Assembly (NCBI GenBank): GCA_021464525.1
Contig: JADRCO010000138.1
Coordinates: 1-49,729 of the forward strand
Length of the DNA stretch: 49,729 bases
From: Rhizophagus sp. LPA8_4_AMF
Lineage: Eukaryota > Glomeromycota > Glomeromycetes > Glomerales > Glomeraceae
Reading direction: 5' to 3'
Below are positions 25,301-38,900 of the stretch, in pieces. The position numbers were made by a program, and so were the translations under genes. Within the stretch, counting starts at the first letter, position 1, and each line of letters opens with the position of its first letter. The notes under the pieces were generated by a model. That model searched no databases. It worked only from the letters and a program-made list of their open reading frames with translations, and had not been told where the DNA came from.

Positions 25301-28124
25301 TAACTTCATTTTCATATTCCTTTATTTTTTCAAAGTTTTCAGTTGCTTTTGATTTCATGTCAACAATTTTGGATTGAAGAGAGCTAACTTCAGTTTCAGA
25401 ATCTTTTAATTTATTCTCAAGTTCAGAAATTTTCTGTTTTTGAGCAACTTCAGATTCTTTTACAAGTTCTAACTCGGTTTTTAAAGCAGCGAGATCTTTA
25501 TCAGTTTCATGACCCTCTTGATTTAATTGAGATTCTAAAACATTAATTCTTTCTTTTTGAACATTATTTTCTTGATGCAACCGTTGTAAATCTTGTTGAA
25601 GTTTGGATTCTTCGGCATTTAAAATTTTAAGACGTTCAACTGCGAGTTTTTCATTTTCTTTTGATTCCTTGAGTTCTTTTCGTACATTTTCTAATTCTGT
25701 ATGTAAAATTAAACCTTCATCTGAACCACTTTCTAATTTTAATAATTGAGATTGAAGGACTCTCATTTGATCTTGCATCTCGGAATCATGTTTTTTAACT
25801 GTTAATAACTGAGATTGTAAAACATTTGCTTCAGCTTCTTTTTCCCGAAGTTTTTGTTGTAACATGCCTTTATCAACAAGATCTTTTTTAAGAATTTCAA
25901 TTGATTCATATTTTCGTTTAATATCATCCTTAAGAATTTCTAATTGAGATTGCAATGAAGAGACTAATTCCTTTTCAACTTGTAAATCTTGAATTGTTTC
26001 CGACTTATATGCAAGTTCTTTTTGTAAATCTAACAATTTTTCTTGTAATTTTTCAATATCTCTCTGTGTTGGGTCAATTATATGTAAGAACGAACTTCTT
26101 GGAGTTGGAATATGTTGAGCTTCTTTTGCTTTAATTAATCGAGTTTCAAGTTCTTTAGCTTCAGCTTCTAATGCCATTATAGTTTCATCATGTTCATTAT
26201 CAGAAATTTCATTATTTTCAGTTTGTTCAATTTCACCAATAACATCTTCCGAAATAGTAGATAATCTATTATGTTTTTCTTTTAATGCTTGTCGTTGAGC
26301 TTCTCGAACTTCTTGTAATTCATCTTCAAGTCGTCTAATAATATTTTGATGTTCATCAGATGGAAGTAATAAAGTAGCAATTGTATGACTTTTTGATTCT
26401 ATATCAGACTGAAGTTTTTCAACTTGTCGTCTTAAGGTCAAAGCTTCTTCATCATCATTTAATGAATCAGTTTTGGAAGAATCTGTAGTACCTTCAAGAC
26501 GTGCGGTAGCTTCATCAATTTGTTCTGTTCTTTGTACCTCTTGAGCTTTTATGAGCTCTTGTTCCAATTCTTTAACACGTGATTGTAATTCGATGATTTG
26601 ATCATCTTTTACATCTTTATCATCCTTGGGTTTTTCAAGAGCACAACGTAATTCTTCTTGAAGTTCTTGAATATTTGATTCTAATCTCAGTGTTTCATCA
26701 TTTTTCTTTATAGATCTTTTTTCACGTTCTGATAAAGCTTCCATTGCTATCCTTTGTTCCTCCTTAAGATGTTCAACTTCATCACGTAATCTATGTACAA
26801 TATCAAGTTCATCAACCTCACTAGCATTAACAGAATAATAAGATATACCATCCGCGTGTTCAGATGTCATTACCGACATTACTTCTAATTGAGCTAAAGC
26901 GTCACGTCTTTTTAGTTCTTCTCGAAGTTCTTCAACAATATCTATAGTTGAACGATAACTTATTTCAAGTCTAGCGAATTCTTGTTTAACAGCATCTAAA
27001 CCTTGTGCTTTATCTTCATGTAATAAAGAAAGTTGTTGAATTTCATTATGAAGTTTTCTTATTACAGCAAGATGAGCATCATCTTTTTTATCACCATAAA
27101 TTTCTGTTGAAAAAGATTTTGATCTTTTATGTTTTAAAGTATTAGTAATAACATTTGGAGAATTATTAGACCTATTTAATATTGTTGGAGGTAATGATAA
27201 TCTAAATGAATCCGGAGTTTGTGGTGACATTGGAGTAGTTGGAGTAGATTTAATAGTCTCTGAATGAATTAATTTTGCTTCTGTTAATTGATTTTGTAAT
27301 TCATGAATTTCTAAAAGACATGATTGATATTTTGATTTAATATCTTCAAAATCTTGTAAAGTTTTTTCATGTGTTTTTTGTAATTCATTAAATTTTGATT
27401 CTAAAATAGAAATTAAATCTTGATTATTATTATCATTAAATGATAATATAGAAATATCACTTGAATTAAGGAAATTTTGTTCATTTAAATTTTTTAAATC
27501 TCTCAATTCATTTTCAAGTGATTCAAGACTTTGTTCTAGAATATAAATTCTTTGATCCCTATCATTTAAATCATTTAAAAGTAAAGATTTTTCTTCATCA
27601 ACTTCAGCTTTTCTTAATCTCTCTTCTAATTCATGATATTCTATATCACGTTGTCGTAAACGTTTTTCAAGTTTTGATATAGTTTCATCCAATTTAGCAG
27701 CATGTTCTTCATTTGCATATAATTTATTTTCTAAACCTTCTATATAAGCTTCAGAATTTGATTCATTAGATCTCAATTGGGAAAGTTCTAATTTCATTTC
27801 ATTAATTAATTCTTGATCTTTAATTTGTTCTAAAGTAAGATTTTCAAGTTTAGCTTCAAGATTTTTTATATAACGTTCCATTGAAGTTTCCATTTCCACA
27901 TATTTAGCAATCTTACTAGTTAATTCAGCTATATTATTTTTATTTTTTTCATTATTTTGTTCAGCAAATTCTAATTTACCTTCTTGTTCTTGTAAAATAA
28001 TTTCGGAATGTGATAAAGCTGCTTTTGTAATTGCTAATTCACTTTCAAGTGATGTGAAAGATTTTTCATATTCTTCCATAGCAGGTTCAACAACATCTTT
28101 AAATTTTGTATCATTTAAGATTAA

Positions 28125-28158
<34 letters not shown>

Positions 28159-28331
28159 ACTTCTTTAATTACAGATAAAGAAACAGTTGAATTACTAACA
28201 TCATTATCTTGATGTTTTGCTAATTCAGCAGAAGTTTTAGCATAACGTTGAGATAATTTAATATAAGATCTTTTTAATTGTTGAAGTTGTTCTTCTAATA
28301 ATTCTATATCTTTATTATTATTTTGATTTTT

Positions 28332-28374
<43 letters not shown>

Positions 28375-29012
28375 AGTTGTTGTTGTTGTGAAAGTTGTTG
28401 TGAATGTTGTGAAGCAATAGGTATATTTGATATACCAGAAAAAGATGGAGTTGAAGAACGTTTTGAATAACTAGGAGTTTCTCTACCATTTAAACTTGGA
28501 GTAGTTCTACCATTTAAACTTGGAGTAGTTGTACCATTTAAACTTGGAGTAGTCCTACCTGATGTAGTTCCATTTGTTGAAGTACCATTTGAATTTATAA
28601 TACCAGTAGCAGCTTTAAGTACTTTAATTTCATTCCTTAATCTTAATACTAAAGTTTGTAAATGTTCTACATCATTCCAACCAGCTTCTTCAGCATTTAT
28701 AGTAGCATTATTTTTAATATTTCTAGCACGATTAGCATATTTTAATGTATTAACAGTTTCAACAAGATTATATTCAGCTGGAGATACACAAGCAATCATT
28801 AAAGTTTGTGCATTTCCTCCAAGAGAATCTTGAAGAAGACGAGTAAGTTTTGAATCTCTATATGGAATATGTGTAGTATGTTTTGCTTTATTTGGATCAC
28901 CTAAAGCAGAAATTACATTTCCCAAAGCCAAAAGACCCGAATTAATTGAAATCCCCTCCTTAACCCGATCACCAACCGCAGATGTACGTTTTAACTTTAA
29001 AAAAAGAAAAAG

Positions 29013-29069
<57 letters not shown>

Positions 29070-30455
29070 AGAATATAAAATATAAATAATAATTAAATAG
29101 AGAAAAACAAATAACTATATATATATAAATATAAATCTTTACATATACATAAACCTTTCTTTTTGACTTACCCTCTCACTACCAGCTAAATCAACAAAAT
29201 GAAATTTACTTGTAACGGAAACCCATTCACCCTCATCAAACCTTTTACTTAATCTAGAGTTTGACCTTGATGGAGGTCTTACACCAGATTTTTGTTGTGA
29301 GTCATTTAATGGTTGAGGTGTTGGACTAGATCCACCAGATGATCTAAATTTTTGTTGTGCTAATGTTACAGAAAAAATAGCATGGGATCTAGAAGATTTA
29401 GCATTCATATCTGTTGCACCGGTTTGACGATTTAATGAACCACGTGCCAAATGTCTAAAAAAAAAATAATGATATATATATATTATATGAGGTATACTGT
29501 ATAATACTATATATATATTACATATTTAAACTTACGAAATAACTTCTTCAACGCTATTGACTTTAATTTCTTGTAAACCACTCCATAAAATATTTCCTTT
29601 AGAATCTTCTCTAATCAAAACTTGTGGTCTTGAATCATCATCACCTTCACCAAGTAGATCAATTAAATCCTCATTATAAATTTCAATGAAAGAAACTTTG
29701 ATTGAAAATTTTCTCGTTTTATATTGAGCAGATTCCATTGAAGAGAATAAAGATGAAACAGCTCTTGGTATTATTCCTTTATCGTCAGGATCTACTGAAT
29801 CATTCTCAGATGTACCCATCGTAAATGTTTTACCCGATGATGTTTGACCGTATGCCAATATGGTTACATTATATCCTAAAAAAAAAAAAAAGGAAAAGAA
29901 AAGAAAAAAGTTAATATAAAATAGGATTAACAATAATATAATATTTATTACCTTCTAAGAATTTATCGATTAATTTTAAGACGGCTTTATCATATATATC
30001 TTTTTGAACCGAATCAGGACCGAATACATAATCGTAACTAAAATATTGTTTCTTTTCACCGGCTACGATAACTTGATTTGGAGCGTATGGTGCAGTCGAT
30101 AAAACAGATTTTTGAAACCTTGTAGGTAAATTTACCAAATCTTCACTTGTTATCGGTCTTATACGAACGGCTAATAAAAAACAAGTAATTAAATTAATTA
30201 ATTATTATCGGATTAATTCATCAAGTAAAAACTGGTATTAAGATAAATTTCATAATGAAAATTTCCAAATTAGGATAAACGATCACAAACAAATTAGTTT
30301 AAATTAAAAATTAGGAAATTAGGGGGTAAAAAAAAAGATTTTGATCGCTATATTGTCTTTTCCTGTTTCTCAACTCGTTTCTATAAAAGAAAAAAAAAAA
30401 AGTTCTATTTCAAATAATACTAACCGACTTGTACAGAAGTTTTTTCGGAAGACAT
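22386..30455 (-). CDS. Giant kinesin-4-like motor protein
   Basis: Exons 30455-30425, 30170-29952, 29875-29536, 29454-29172 and 28994-22386 join to about 2493 aa. The N-terminal motor domain (about 8-386) has AVRIRP, the P-loop GQTSSGKT (93-100), switch I NAKSSRSH (214-221), switch II DLAGSER (285-291), then [34 protein letters not shown] and [12 protein letters not shown]. The last blocks are typical of the kinesin-4 group (KIF4/KIF21/KIF7). An insert of about 45 residues lies between the two switches. After it come a TTPSLNGR repeat, polyGln (about 495-513), polyAsp (about 571-581), about 1700 residues of coiled coil, and a Pro-rich patch near 2330-2355 before a final coil. No WD40 tail of the KIF21 type is present. 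It should walk plus-endward on microtubules, on chromosome arms or as a transport or polymer-length regulator; cargo is unknown. It is about twice the usual length. Confidence 0.93.
28331..28385 (-). repeat. CAA/CAG-type repeat encoding polyglutamine
   Basis: TTG triplets on the plus strand are CAA codons of the kinesin, giving an almost pure Gln tract at about residues 495-513. It is prone to length change between strains. Confidence 0.9.
28487..28558 (-). repeat. 24-bp coding minisatellite (TTPSLNGR) in the kinesin
   Basis: Three near-identical 24-bp copies containing CCATTTAAACTTGGAGTAGT encode [11 protein letters not shown] octapeptides just after the motor and neck. Each carries a Thr-Pro pair, a possible proline-directed kinase site. 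Confidence 0.8.
29013..29067. repeat. 55-nt A homopolymer in kinesin intron 4
   Basis: An uninterrupted run of about 55 A lies in the 177-bp intron 29171-28995. On the coding strand it is a T tract close to the acceptor side. The true length is likely uncertain in any assembly. Confidence 0.9.
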
Positions 30456-30582
30456 CTGTTATCTTAATATATTATGAAAATATTGATGGTTCATACGAAT
30501 AAATAAAATAAATTATGGGATAAGGAGGTTCCAGACCGTTTTAAGAAAAGAGGGAAAGAGAAAGAAAAAGGTGGTTATTTTT

Positions 30583-30613
<31 letters not shown>

Positions 30614-30966
30614 GTATAATATTATATGTAAGTATCGTTTGATTGTTGTGTAATTTATTATTATGTATTAGATATGATTAGTTGTAATTTCTAATAAAAA
30701 AAAAAAAGTACCGGTTTAACACGGAAAAATAGGTAAAATATTAAATAATATAAATAAATAATAAAAAAAAGAAAGTATATTTTTATAAAAGATTCGGCTG
30801 GTTTTTTTTTTGAAAGGAAAAAAGAAAAAATAAATAAATAAATATATAACTACTCGAATTCGTATCGTTTGTAATGTACAATATATATGATGTATATGTT
30901 TATATATATTTTTAGTTTCCCTCTTCTTTAAAATTTTTCAAAAAAATTTTTTTTTTTGCTTCGTTT

Positions 30967-31001
30967 TTGAGGTAATTGAGGTAATTGAGGTAATTGAGGT
31001 A
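30967..31001. repeat. 9-bp tandem repeat TTGAGGTAA, about 3.9 copies
   Basis: Four consecutive copies lie about 510-550 bp upstream of the kinesin ATG. It is a short minisatellite; any regulatory role is unproven. Confidence 0.85.
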
Positions 31002-32763
31002 GAAGAAGAGGTTGTGTTTTTTTACAGTTGAGTAACCGCCATTGGAAACCAATGTTATATGCATGAAAAAATTCGATCTACAGAATCAGCATTTCATATT
31101 AAGGAATGTAATATAAATTAGTAATAAATTAACTGTGTATCCACGTCGGCTGTACGGTGCTTGATATAGGGAGGATACCGATTGATCATCAATTGTGAAA
31201 TGGGGAAAACGATTTGATTGACAAGTAAGTTTGACAAAAGCACGGGACCAAAATTAAGTAAAACTTCTATATTAAGAAAATAGTATTTTCAATTTTGCAT
31301 GATGTATGGTTATGTGACTTATGTCCACGAATACATTACGGAGTAATTTAAAATAATGTAAGTAAATTTATATATGATATGCAGTAAGAGTGTACGTTAT
31401 GTTACGTTACTTTACATAAAAAGTTTATTTATTCTTTCCATGATAGATAATGGTGATAATTTTTGAATAGATTTTTATTCTTTTTTAACATGTTTTTATT
31501 GTTTATTATTTACATTCAAAAGTATTTCCATTATTCTTATGTGTCCAAAATTGTGCTCACTGTTACATATATTTTTAATATCATTCATTTCTTAGTCTCA
31601 AAAAAGAATAGTCGCCGTAATTTTTATATTAAATAAATGAAAATCTATTTTATATTTGGCGTAAAAGTTTTATGATTGATATGGTTTCATTATGAAAATC
31701 TAGTGATCTAGAAATTGCTTTGTTTTTTACTGCGTTATTTTTTCAAATTCTTTGTTATTGATGAAACTTTATCAAAACTTTATCTATTTGAAGCTAAATT
31801 TATTTACGAGATTAGATTGATTTGCTGGGGGATTACTGGGGGATTTTCCTTCATTAAGCATATGATTTACCGATCTTTCCTTTAAGTACATTTTTTTTTT
31901 TTTTCATCTATGAACAAACAATTATATATTTATTTATGACGTTTATACGATAATAACTCCTTTGATATATATCCAGATTCTGATCGGATCTACGCTACAT
32001 ACGTCAAAACCATGTTCTTTTGACTTGTACATTAAAAAATATTTAAAATATTTAAAATATTTGAAAATTTGTAATGTTCAAATGTTCATATTTATATACT
32101 TGATTGGCGAATTTTAATGAATTTATTAATATATTAAATATAAAAATATTGCTTTTTAAATAAAATATTCATTTTGTTAATTTTAGTTGAACATCGAATT
32201 CCACTCCTTAATAATTCCACTATTTAATATATGAAAGCAAATTAGTAAATAAAGAATAAAAAATCATAATACGCTTAAACTATATTTGATTAACTAAAAA
32301 TAACAAAATAAATTCGAGCATGAAAATCACTATATGAACTCTAAAGGGTAAAAATAACATATGAATATTTTTGATAGTCATGTGATTTACATAGAATTAT
32401 TTCGATTCACATGAAATTATTATCCTGACTGACCCTCTAAAACCCTTATTGTCAATTACATATGTATTTTTATAGACCTGGCTGGGATTATAAGAACCAA
32501 TCATTTATTTATTTTATATCAACTTATTTTTCTAAGTTCACTAATATAACATGTAAATTTCAAAAAAAAAACTTAAATTACTAGATATTTTTCTTTTAAA
32601 ATTATAAAATTTAGCATTTTTGACATTATTCAATTACTGCAAATTTGATTATTTAGTAATAACAAGATTTTAAGATAATTTTTAAATATCAAAAGCATCA
32701 AAAAGCTTTCTTAATAGATCTTTGAAGAAAATGATTATATAGTTTTAAGTTTTGACTTATCAT

Positions 32764-33482
32764 TGAGGTGGTCAGTCAACTAATAAGTAAATCAAAACTA
32801 TATGTGGTTATCTAACTATAAGCTTATTTAAATTATTTTGATTGAAACTTTAACATATATATAATTCATATATAAATATAAAGCTTTGTTTTTTTAGATA
32901 TCCAGATCAAATAACAACTTCTTTCTCAGCTATTTTGGTATTAATTAATTTTTATGAATTATGACCATAAAGTTACAAAGCATTTTTTACATTAACCATT
33001 AAATTTTCTAGTATTATAGATTAAAAATCGCATCTATATATCAAAATTTGACTTTTCAAACTAAATACTAAGTATTTATATTAAATGTAACAAATATCTT
33101 CATAACTTTGTTATAATGTTGCATTAATAATTTTCATATAGTTTTTTTCTTAAGACATAAAATAATTAAAGCTGTACATCTAATTTAACAGTAAGAAATA
33201 TATATAAATCATACAAATGCCAATTCCAATTAAAAAAAGCAAATAAAGCACATCTTGATAAATATTGGAAAATTGATGAAAAAGTATCATCTAATAGTGT
33301 AGATATATCTTCTGTCAATGAAGAGGTATTTTTTATGAAGAAATATTTTCTATTAATGAAGAGGCAAACATTTAATAAATTTAATTATTACAAATTAAGG
33401 ATTAACATTTTAAAAATTTAATAATAAGTTTTTATATAGTACCACATATAGTTTTGATTTACTTAGTTGACTGACCACCTCA
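32764..33482. mobile_element. 719-bp non-autonomous DNA transposon, MULE-like
   Basis: Terminal inverted repeats of 42-45 bp (32764-32808 and 33441-33482) begin TGAGGTGGTCAGTCAACTAA and are identical over that length except for one 3-bp gap. A perfect 9-bp target duplication ACTTATCAT flanks it (32755-32763 and 33483-33491). Long inverted ends with 9-bp duplications point to a Mutator-like element. The inside lacks a transposase but keeps an open stretch, without a good start, up to about 33417 (KKANKAHLDKYWKIDEK) that may be a coding relic. Confidence 0.88.
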
Positions 33483-35957
33483 ACTTATCATGTAATAAGA
33501 TTCTTTTTTTTTATTTGAAACTTCTTTCCTTTCTTTTTTTTGAAACTTCTTTCTTTTCTTAAGACTTTTCAATTTTTAGATTGGATATATGGATTCTTTG
33601 CAGTATAGTAGAAAGAGAGCAAATTGCTAAAAAAAAATTTTTTAGTTAATGCTAATTCTGAACAAATTACAATGTTTGGAGTATTTTTAATATATAATTA
33701 TAAATTTAATTTTTTTAGTAGTTTGCTTCCTTTCTACTGTAAAAAGCCTATATATTCTTATAAGAGAAAGGAATTCATATATTTATAGCTCTATTTGCTA
33801 AGCAAAATTGTATTTTATTAATAACTAACTGTAGTTTAAGAGAAACTGAAGGTTTATAGAATTCCAAACATTTTTTACTTTTAGTAAATTAGCACATTTT
33901 TTAAGAATTATAAGATTTTTTTAGCATTTAATAATTCAATTTTAATGATTTTTTTTTATTTTATAACTCTTATTGAATTCTACAAATTAAAAAAAAGTTT
34001 ATTAAAATTGGATTACTACTAGATACTAAAAAATTTGCAAAAAATAATTTTTTAAGTTTTAACAAAAAAGGTAATTTCACCATTATGACCTATATATTAA
34101 ATGTTTAAGATCTTATGATATTATTTAGAGATGCAGTTTAATCTTTTTTAATATAAGCAATTAAATATAAAATATTTATTTCTATTTTGTCTTTATGATA
34201 TGATATTTTTTTTCTATATCTTTATAATTATAAATTCCATTGTTAAAAAGCTATAAAAATAGTATATTCATTCTATTTTAATAATATATTATAAATTAGA
34301 ATTTCTTTAACTATATCTATTTATGTAGAAAGGTATTTAGTAATAAGTTTTAATATTATTAAACCTTATTTCTTTGACTTTTTAAACTATTAGATTATAA
34401 AACAGGCTTTTTTTTGAAAGTTAATCTTGAAAACTTTTAAAATTGTAAATGTTATGATACTACATCTATTAAGTTATTTTTATTTAATTAATTACTAACT
34501 TGCCAAATTATATATTTATTATTAATTTAAAAATATAACTATTTAATAACTTTTTCTCACATCTTTAATTCAGGTATTTTAATTTTGTTATTACCAATTT
34601 TAGATAAAAAAAGAGAAATTAATTATGTATTTTTCTTTATTATTAAATAAAATTATGCATCTATTAACTATCTATTATTTTTATTTACAATAAAATGTTT
34701 ATATTATAAAAAATATTCAGAAATTTATTATCGTATTTTACAATATACTTTTTCATAGTAGACTCTAATTTAGTTATAATTATTTTCCATTTATAGAAAA
34801 TTTTAGAATAAAAAAATAAAAATAAAAAAAATGTACATTATTTCACTTTTTTGGAAATAAATAAAATGTACAATTTCAATTTGTAGTTGTTTTTTAAATT
34901 AAAATATAACTAATATAACTCGAACAATGAAAACAATAAAAAAAAATTATTTACCTTTTATAATCAGCGCTCCGAAAAAATGCCGGAAAAATCTGGAAAA
35001 AATTTGAAATTCTGGAAAATACATCAGAATACTGTATAAACTAGAACTAATGAATTTTGCCGGTATTTATAAATTTCTCGGAAACCTAATATGCCATATC
35101 CAAAAAAATTCCATCCATTGATATAATAGTCTTAAATATAAGACATTCATCTAATGGAAAATTGATATAGCTAAATAATCACTAATATTGAATAATATTA
35201 AATAAATCGGGTGGTTTTTTTTGCTTTGATTGCTTTTGATCTTGCAATATAGTTTCGCTATACCCGGGATTTTTAACGTGTATCACTTTCATATAAAATA
35301 TTTAGCGCTCTTTTACCAAATATAAATTCGCGTTCAAATGCCTAGATCATTCGAGGAAGTACCTCTACATAAAACGTAATCTCTGACACATGAGAAAGAA
35401 ACTAAAGAAGCTAAAACGTAAATACGTACCCAAGAGGTCTAGGAAAATCATATAAGTGGACATGTGAAAACATGAACCGATTAACATCAAAGCATAATTG
35501 AAAACATTGGGAAAACTTTATTGCCGTATTGCCGGCCGCAGTCCGTAACGAATTGATCCAATAAACGTGATATTGATATTTTATTGTATTGATTGGATCG
35601 AAAAGTAACACAAAATTTGGCATTCTAATCACAAATTCGGAAATTTTTCTTTCTACAAATACACAAAATACCAATGATCGATGAAAAAAATGTTAAAAAT
35701 TGTCTTTTATGGTTTACATAATTAACATAATTAAGGAGTATGTGTGATTGTGCAACTGAGTTTAATAACAGTTATACCCAAAAAAATTCTTTCCCTCCTT
35801 AAAAAAAAAACAACACATATTTCTTTACAACTCCTATGAAACCTATGAAACCCCAAATATTTAACTTTATACAGTATATAATAAAGGTCTAGAAACCTAA
35901 CATTTTAATAGCATGCTACCCCCCTTTCTTATTTATTATCCAGTTTATTAATTCTTC

Positions 35958-38900
35958 ATGAATTTAGAAAAAGAGAAAAATGAGATGTCACCAGTCTTAT
36001 TTGTAAGAGCATTGTATGATTTCGAATTAAATGATGCTTCAAGCTTGTCCTTCAAAACGAATGATATCATACAAGTGCTTATGCAATTAGAGTCTGGCTG
36101 GTGGGATGGACTATGTAATGGTGAACGCGGCTGGTTTCCTAGTAATTATGTTACCGTATTTGATAAAGAGGGTAAATTGATAAATGAAGATGAAAAAGTA
36201 AGTATTAAATGATTTTAAAATAATTGTTGTTATATGTGCTAAATACATAGTTTATCTATTTATAGTTATATGACTGGATTCTTCAGCAGACATCAGATGG
36301 GGAGATATTTTATTATAACATAAAGACAGGGGAATCATCTTGGGAAGTACCGATTGATAATGAATCTCCTGCAGTAAGAGATACAACAAGATGTACTAGT
36401 TCGTCGTCAAAGCAGTTGCCAAAAAATCAAGAACCAACTAAAGATGGTAATACTTATTTTTTATTTTATGTTAAAAAAAACTAAGAAAATTAATTGGACT
36501 TTTTCTGAAGGTCCTGTCTTAAGTGATATTGATGACGAAGAACTTGATTCACATGTTACTACTCTTGTAGAAGGCGATTTAGAGAAATTTGATCCTGCCG
36601 ACGAAGCAAATATTACAAGTTCAAAAGATAGTCATTTAAGCACAGCTTCAATTGACATTATTCAACAAAAAAGTCTACAACAAAGTCAATCTATTGGCAA
36701 TGTAACTATTAAATTTTCATTATGACTTATTTTTAATCATTAATTATTTATTAACTGTTTTTCACACTTAGCTTCCACCAAATTGGAATGTGAAAACTAC
36801 AGCTCAGGGGAGAGTATATTATTGCAATAAATTAACAAATGAGATAACTTGGAGTCTTGATAATATTAATGCTAATGGTCAATTAGTAAGTTATTTCATA
36901 TTTCATATAAAAAGGAATCAGGAATCAATTAAAGATTTCTAATTAAAATAATACAATTTTAGATAAAAACTGAAAATAACGAAAAGAGCAGATCAGATGA
37001 TGAAATGTCAAACGAACCATTACCTCCAACTCATACAGTTATAGCACTAAATAAATCGATCAGATTCTCGGGATCTTCGATATTTATGTTACAAAATGCA
37101 CATGAATACCTTACTTGGGACTCTTTATCACAGAGTATTGATCTGTCTATCAATAACCTTAATTTAGCAATCCAAGAAAACATGAGGCAGGATTATCCAG
37201 AATGTACTAGTACTATTGTTGGGAATGTTAGGATTATGCTTTACGCTACCGGTACTGTTGAAAAAGATTCAGTTGCTGTTAAGAAAAATAAGAATCTTAA
37301 AAATTATCATAGAAATATTATGGCTTCGCTCTCAAAGCTAGTTCTTTCTACAAAAGTAGCCGCAAGTGTATGGTCTCCACCAGATGCTACTCTAAACATG
37401 AAAAGTGATGCCAATGAAGTTTTAGATGCAGTTCGTGAATTTATTCTAATTGCTCAAAAAACTGTTGATATTAGAAGAGTTGACCCAAAAATTATCGAAA
37501 GTGCTACAGGTGGTTCATGGCATGGAAATAATTTAATACAAACACAAACAAATGGAAATAAATCAACATTACCCTCAATTTCATCGAGTATAAATCTAGA
37601 GGATACTAGTGCTTCAACTTCTCCTACAAATAATCCATTATATCATTTAACGTTTGATCTCATTAGCTCGTTGGATAAAATTTCTTGCACTGTAACTCAG
37701 TCCATTGCGTTACTCCTTAATGATGTTAGGAAAGTAATTGATGCTACTAATTCTTTTACATCACGCTATTTTTCTCCTCAACTTATTTCACAAACCAGAG
37801 AGATTCTTACTCAAGTTGGACAATTTTTATTTATTACTGAAAATATTGATCTGAAAGACTTGGATGAATCTAGTTTTGTTAAAATAAATGAATTCAATGT
37901 TTCTAAACAATCATTGTACAATAATATAGCTGGATTAGTTATGTGTATTCAAATGGCTTCTGATCCTTTATTTCTTTTAAATGCTATGGATCAAATTATA
38001 AGTTGCGCAAATGTGGTTGATAAGTCCGTTAAAGACATTATTATTATCACAAAATCTCTAGTTGTGAAAATTCAAGAAATGCGCTCTAGTGCTGTTGAAA
38101 ATTTTGAAGTTTCGCAATGTATCTCAAATGATTCTAATTCTCTGGAACAAATTAATGGGAATAATGCAGAACACTCTGCAGAAAATCAATCCACAAACTC
38201 TTCATTAGATACTACAAATTCCAAATCATTACAAACTGTACCTGAGAATGGTGTTGTGACAAATGATGATACGATTAGTATTAGTAATCGTAGTTCTAAT
38301 AATAATATTGATCCACCTAATTCAACTAGTAGAATTACTGGTAAATTACAACGATCATATACTCACCCTTCAGCCGAAAATCCTTCAATTTCTCAAGTTG
38401 TAAGTGGAAATAATACAGTAGGAGCAAAGGTACGATCTAAGGCTACGAAAGAAGATGGTTCACCTAATCCCACTCAATCGCAAAAAGTGAAAGAGGATAA
38501 ACCCTGGTTCCTTAATTATGATTATGATACTTCAGAGATAGTTTTTAATATGGAAAGTTCTGTAAAGGGAGGAACCCTTAACGCTTTGATTGAAAGATTA
38601 ACTATGCATGATATATTGGATTATAATTTTATTGCAACATTCTTGTTGACATATAGATCTTTCTGTTCGACAGATGATTTCTTTGATATGTTAGTTAAAA
38701 GATTTATGATTCAACCTCCTGAAGGTTTAACTAGTGAAGAATTTGAGGTTTGGCAAGAAAAGAAACAGACACCTGTTAGGTTAAGAGTTTTTAATATCAT
38801 GAAAACTTGGTTAGAAACTTATTATATAGATGATAAAGAAGATTTACTTTGTTTAGAAAAAATGAGAGAGTTTGCAAGAACAACCATGTATGAACATATG

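Larger units (their letters stand above)
30456..35957. other. 5.5-kb intergenic region with one transposon, no convincing gene
   Basis: This spacer separates the divergent kinesin (-) and Ras exchange factor (+) genes. It holds a 9-bp tandem repeat (30967-31001), a 719-bp inverted-repeat transposon (32764-33482), a weak inverted repeat (about 33585-33765) and (TA)n runs near 30597. An 87-codon open frame at 35674-35411 (-) has no recognisable domain, and I do not regard it as a gene. Elsewhere stops are dense. Confidence 0.6.

Noticed and set aside
35411..35674. 87-codon minus-strand open frame upstream of the Ras exchange factor
   Set aside because: No domain, no splice partners, isolated in non-coding sequence, and composition not clearly coding.
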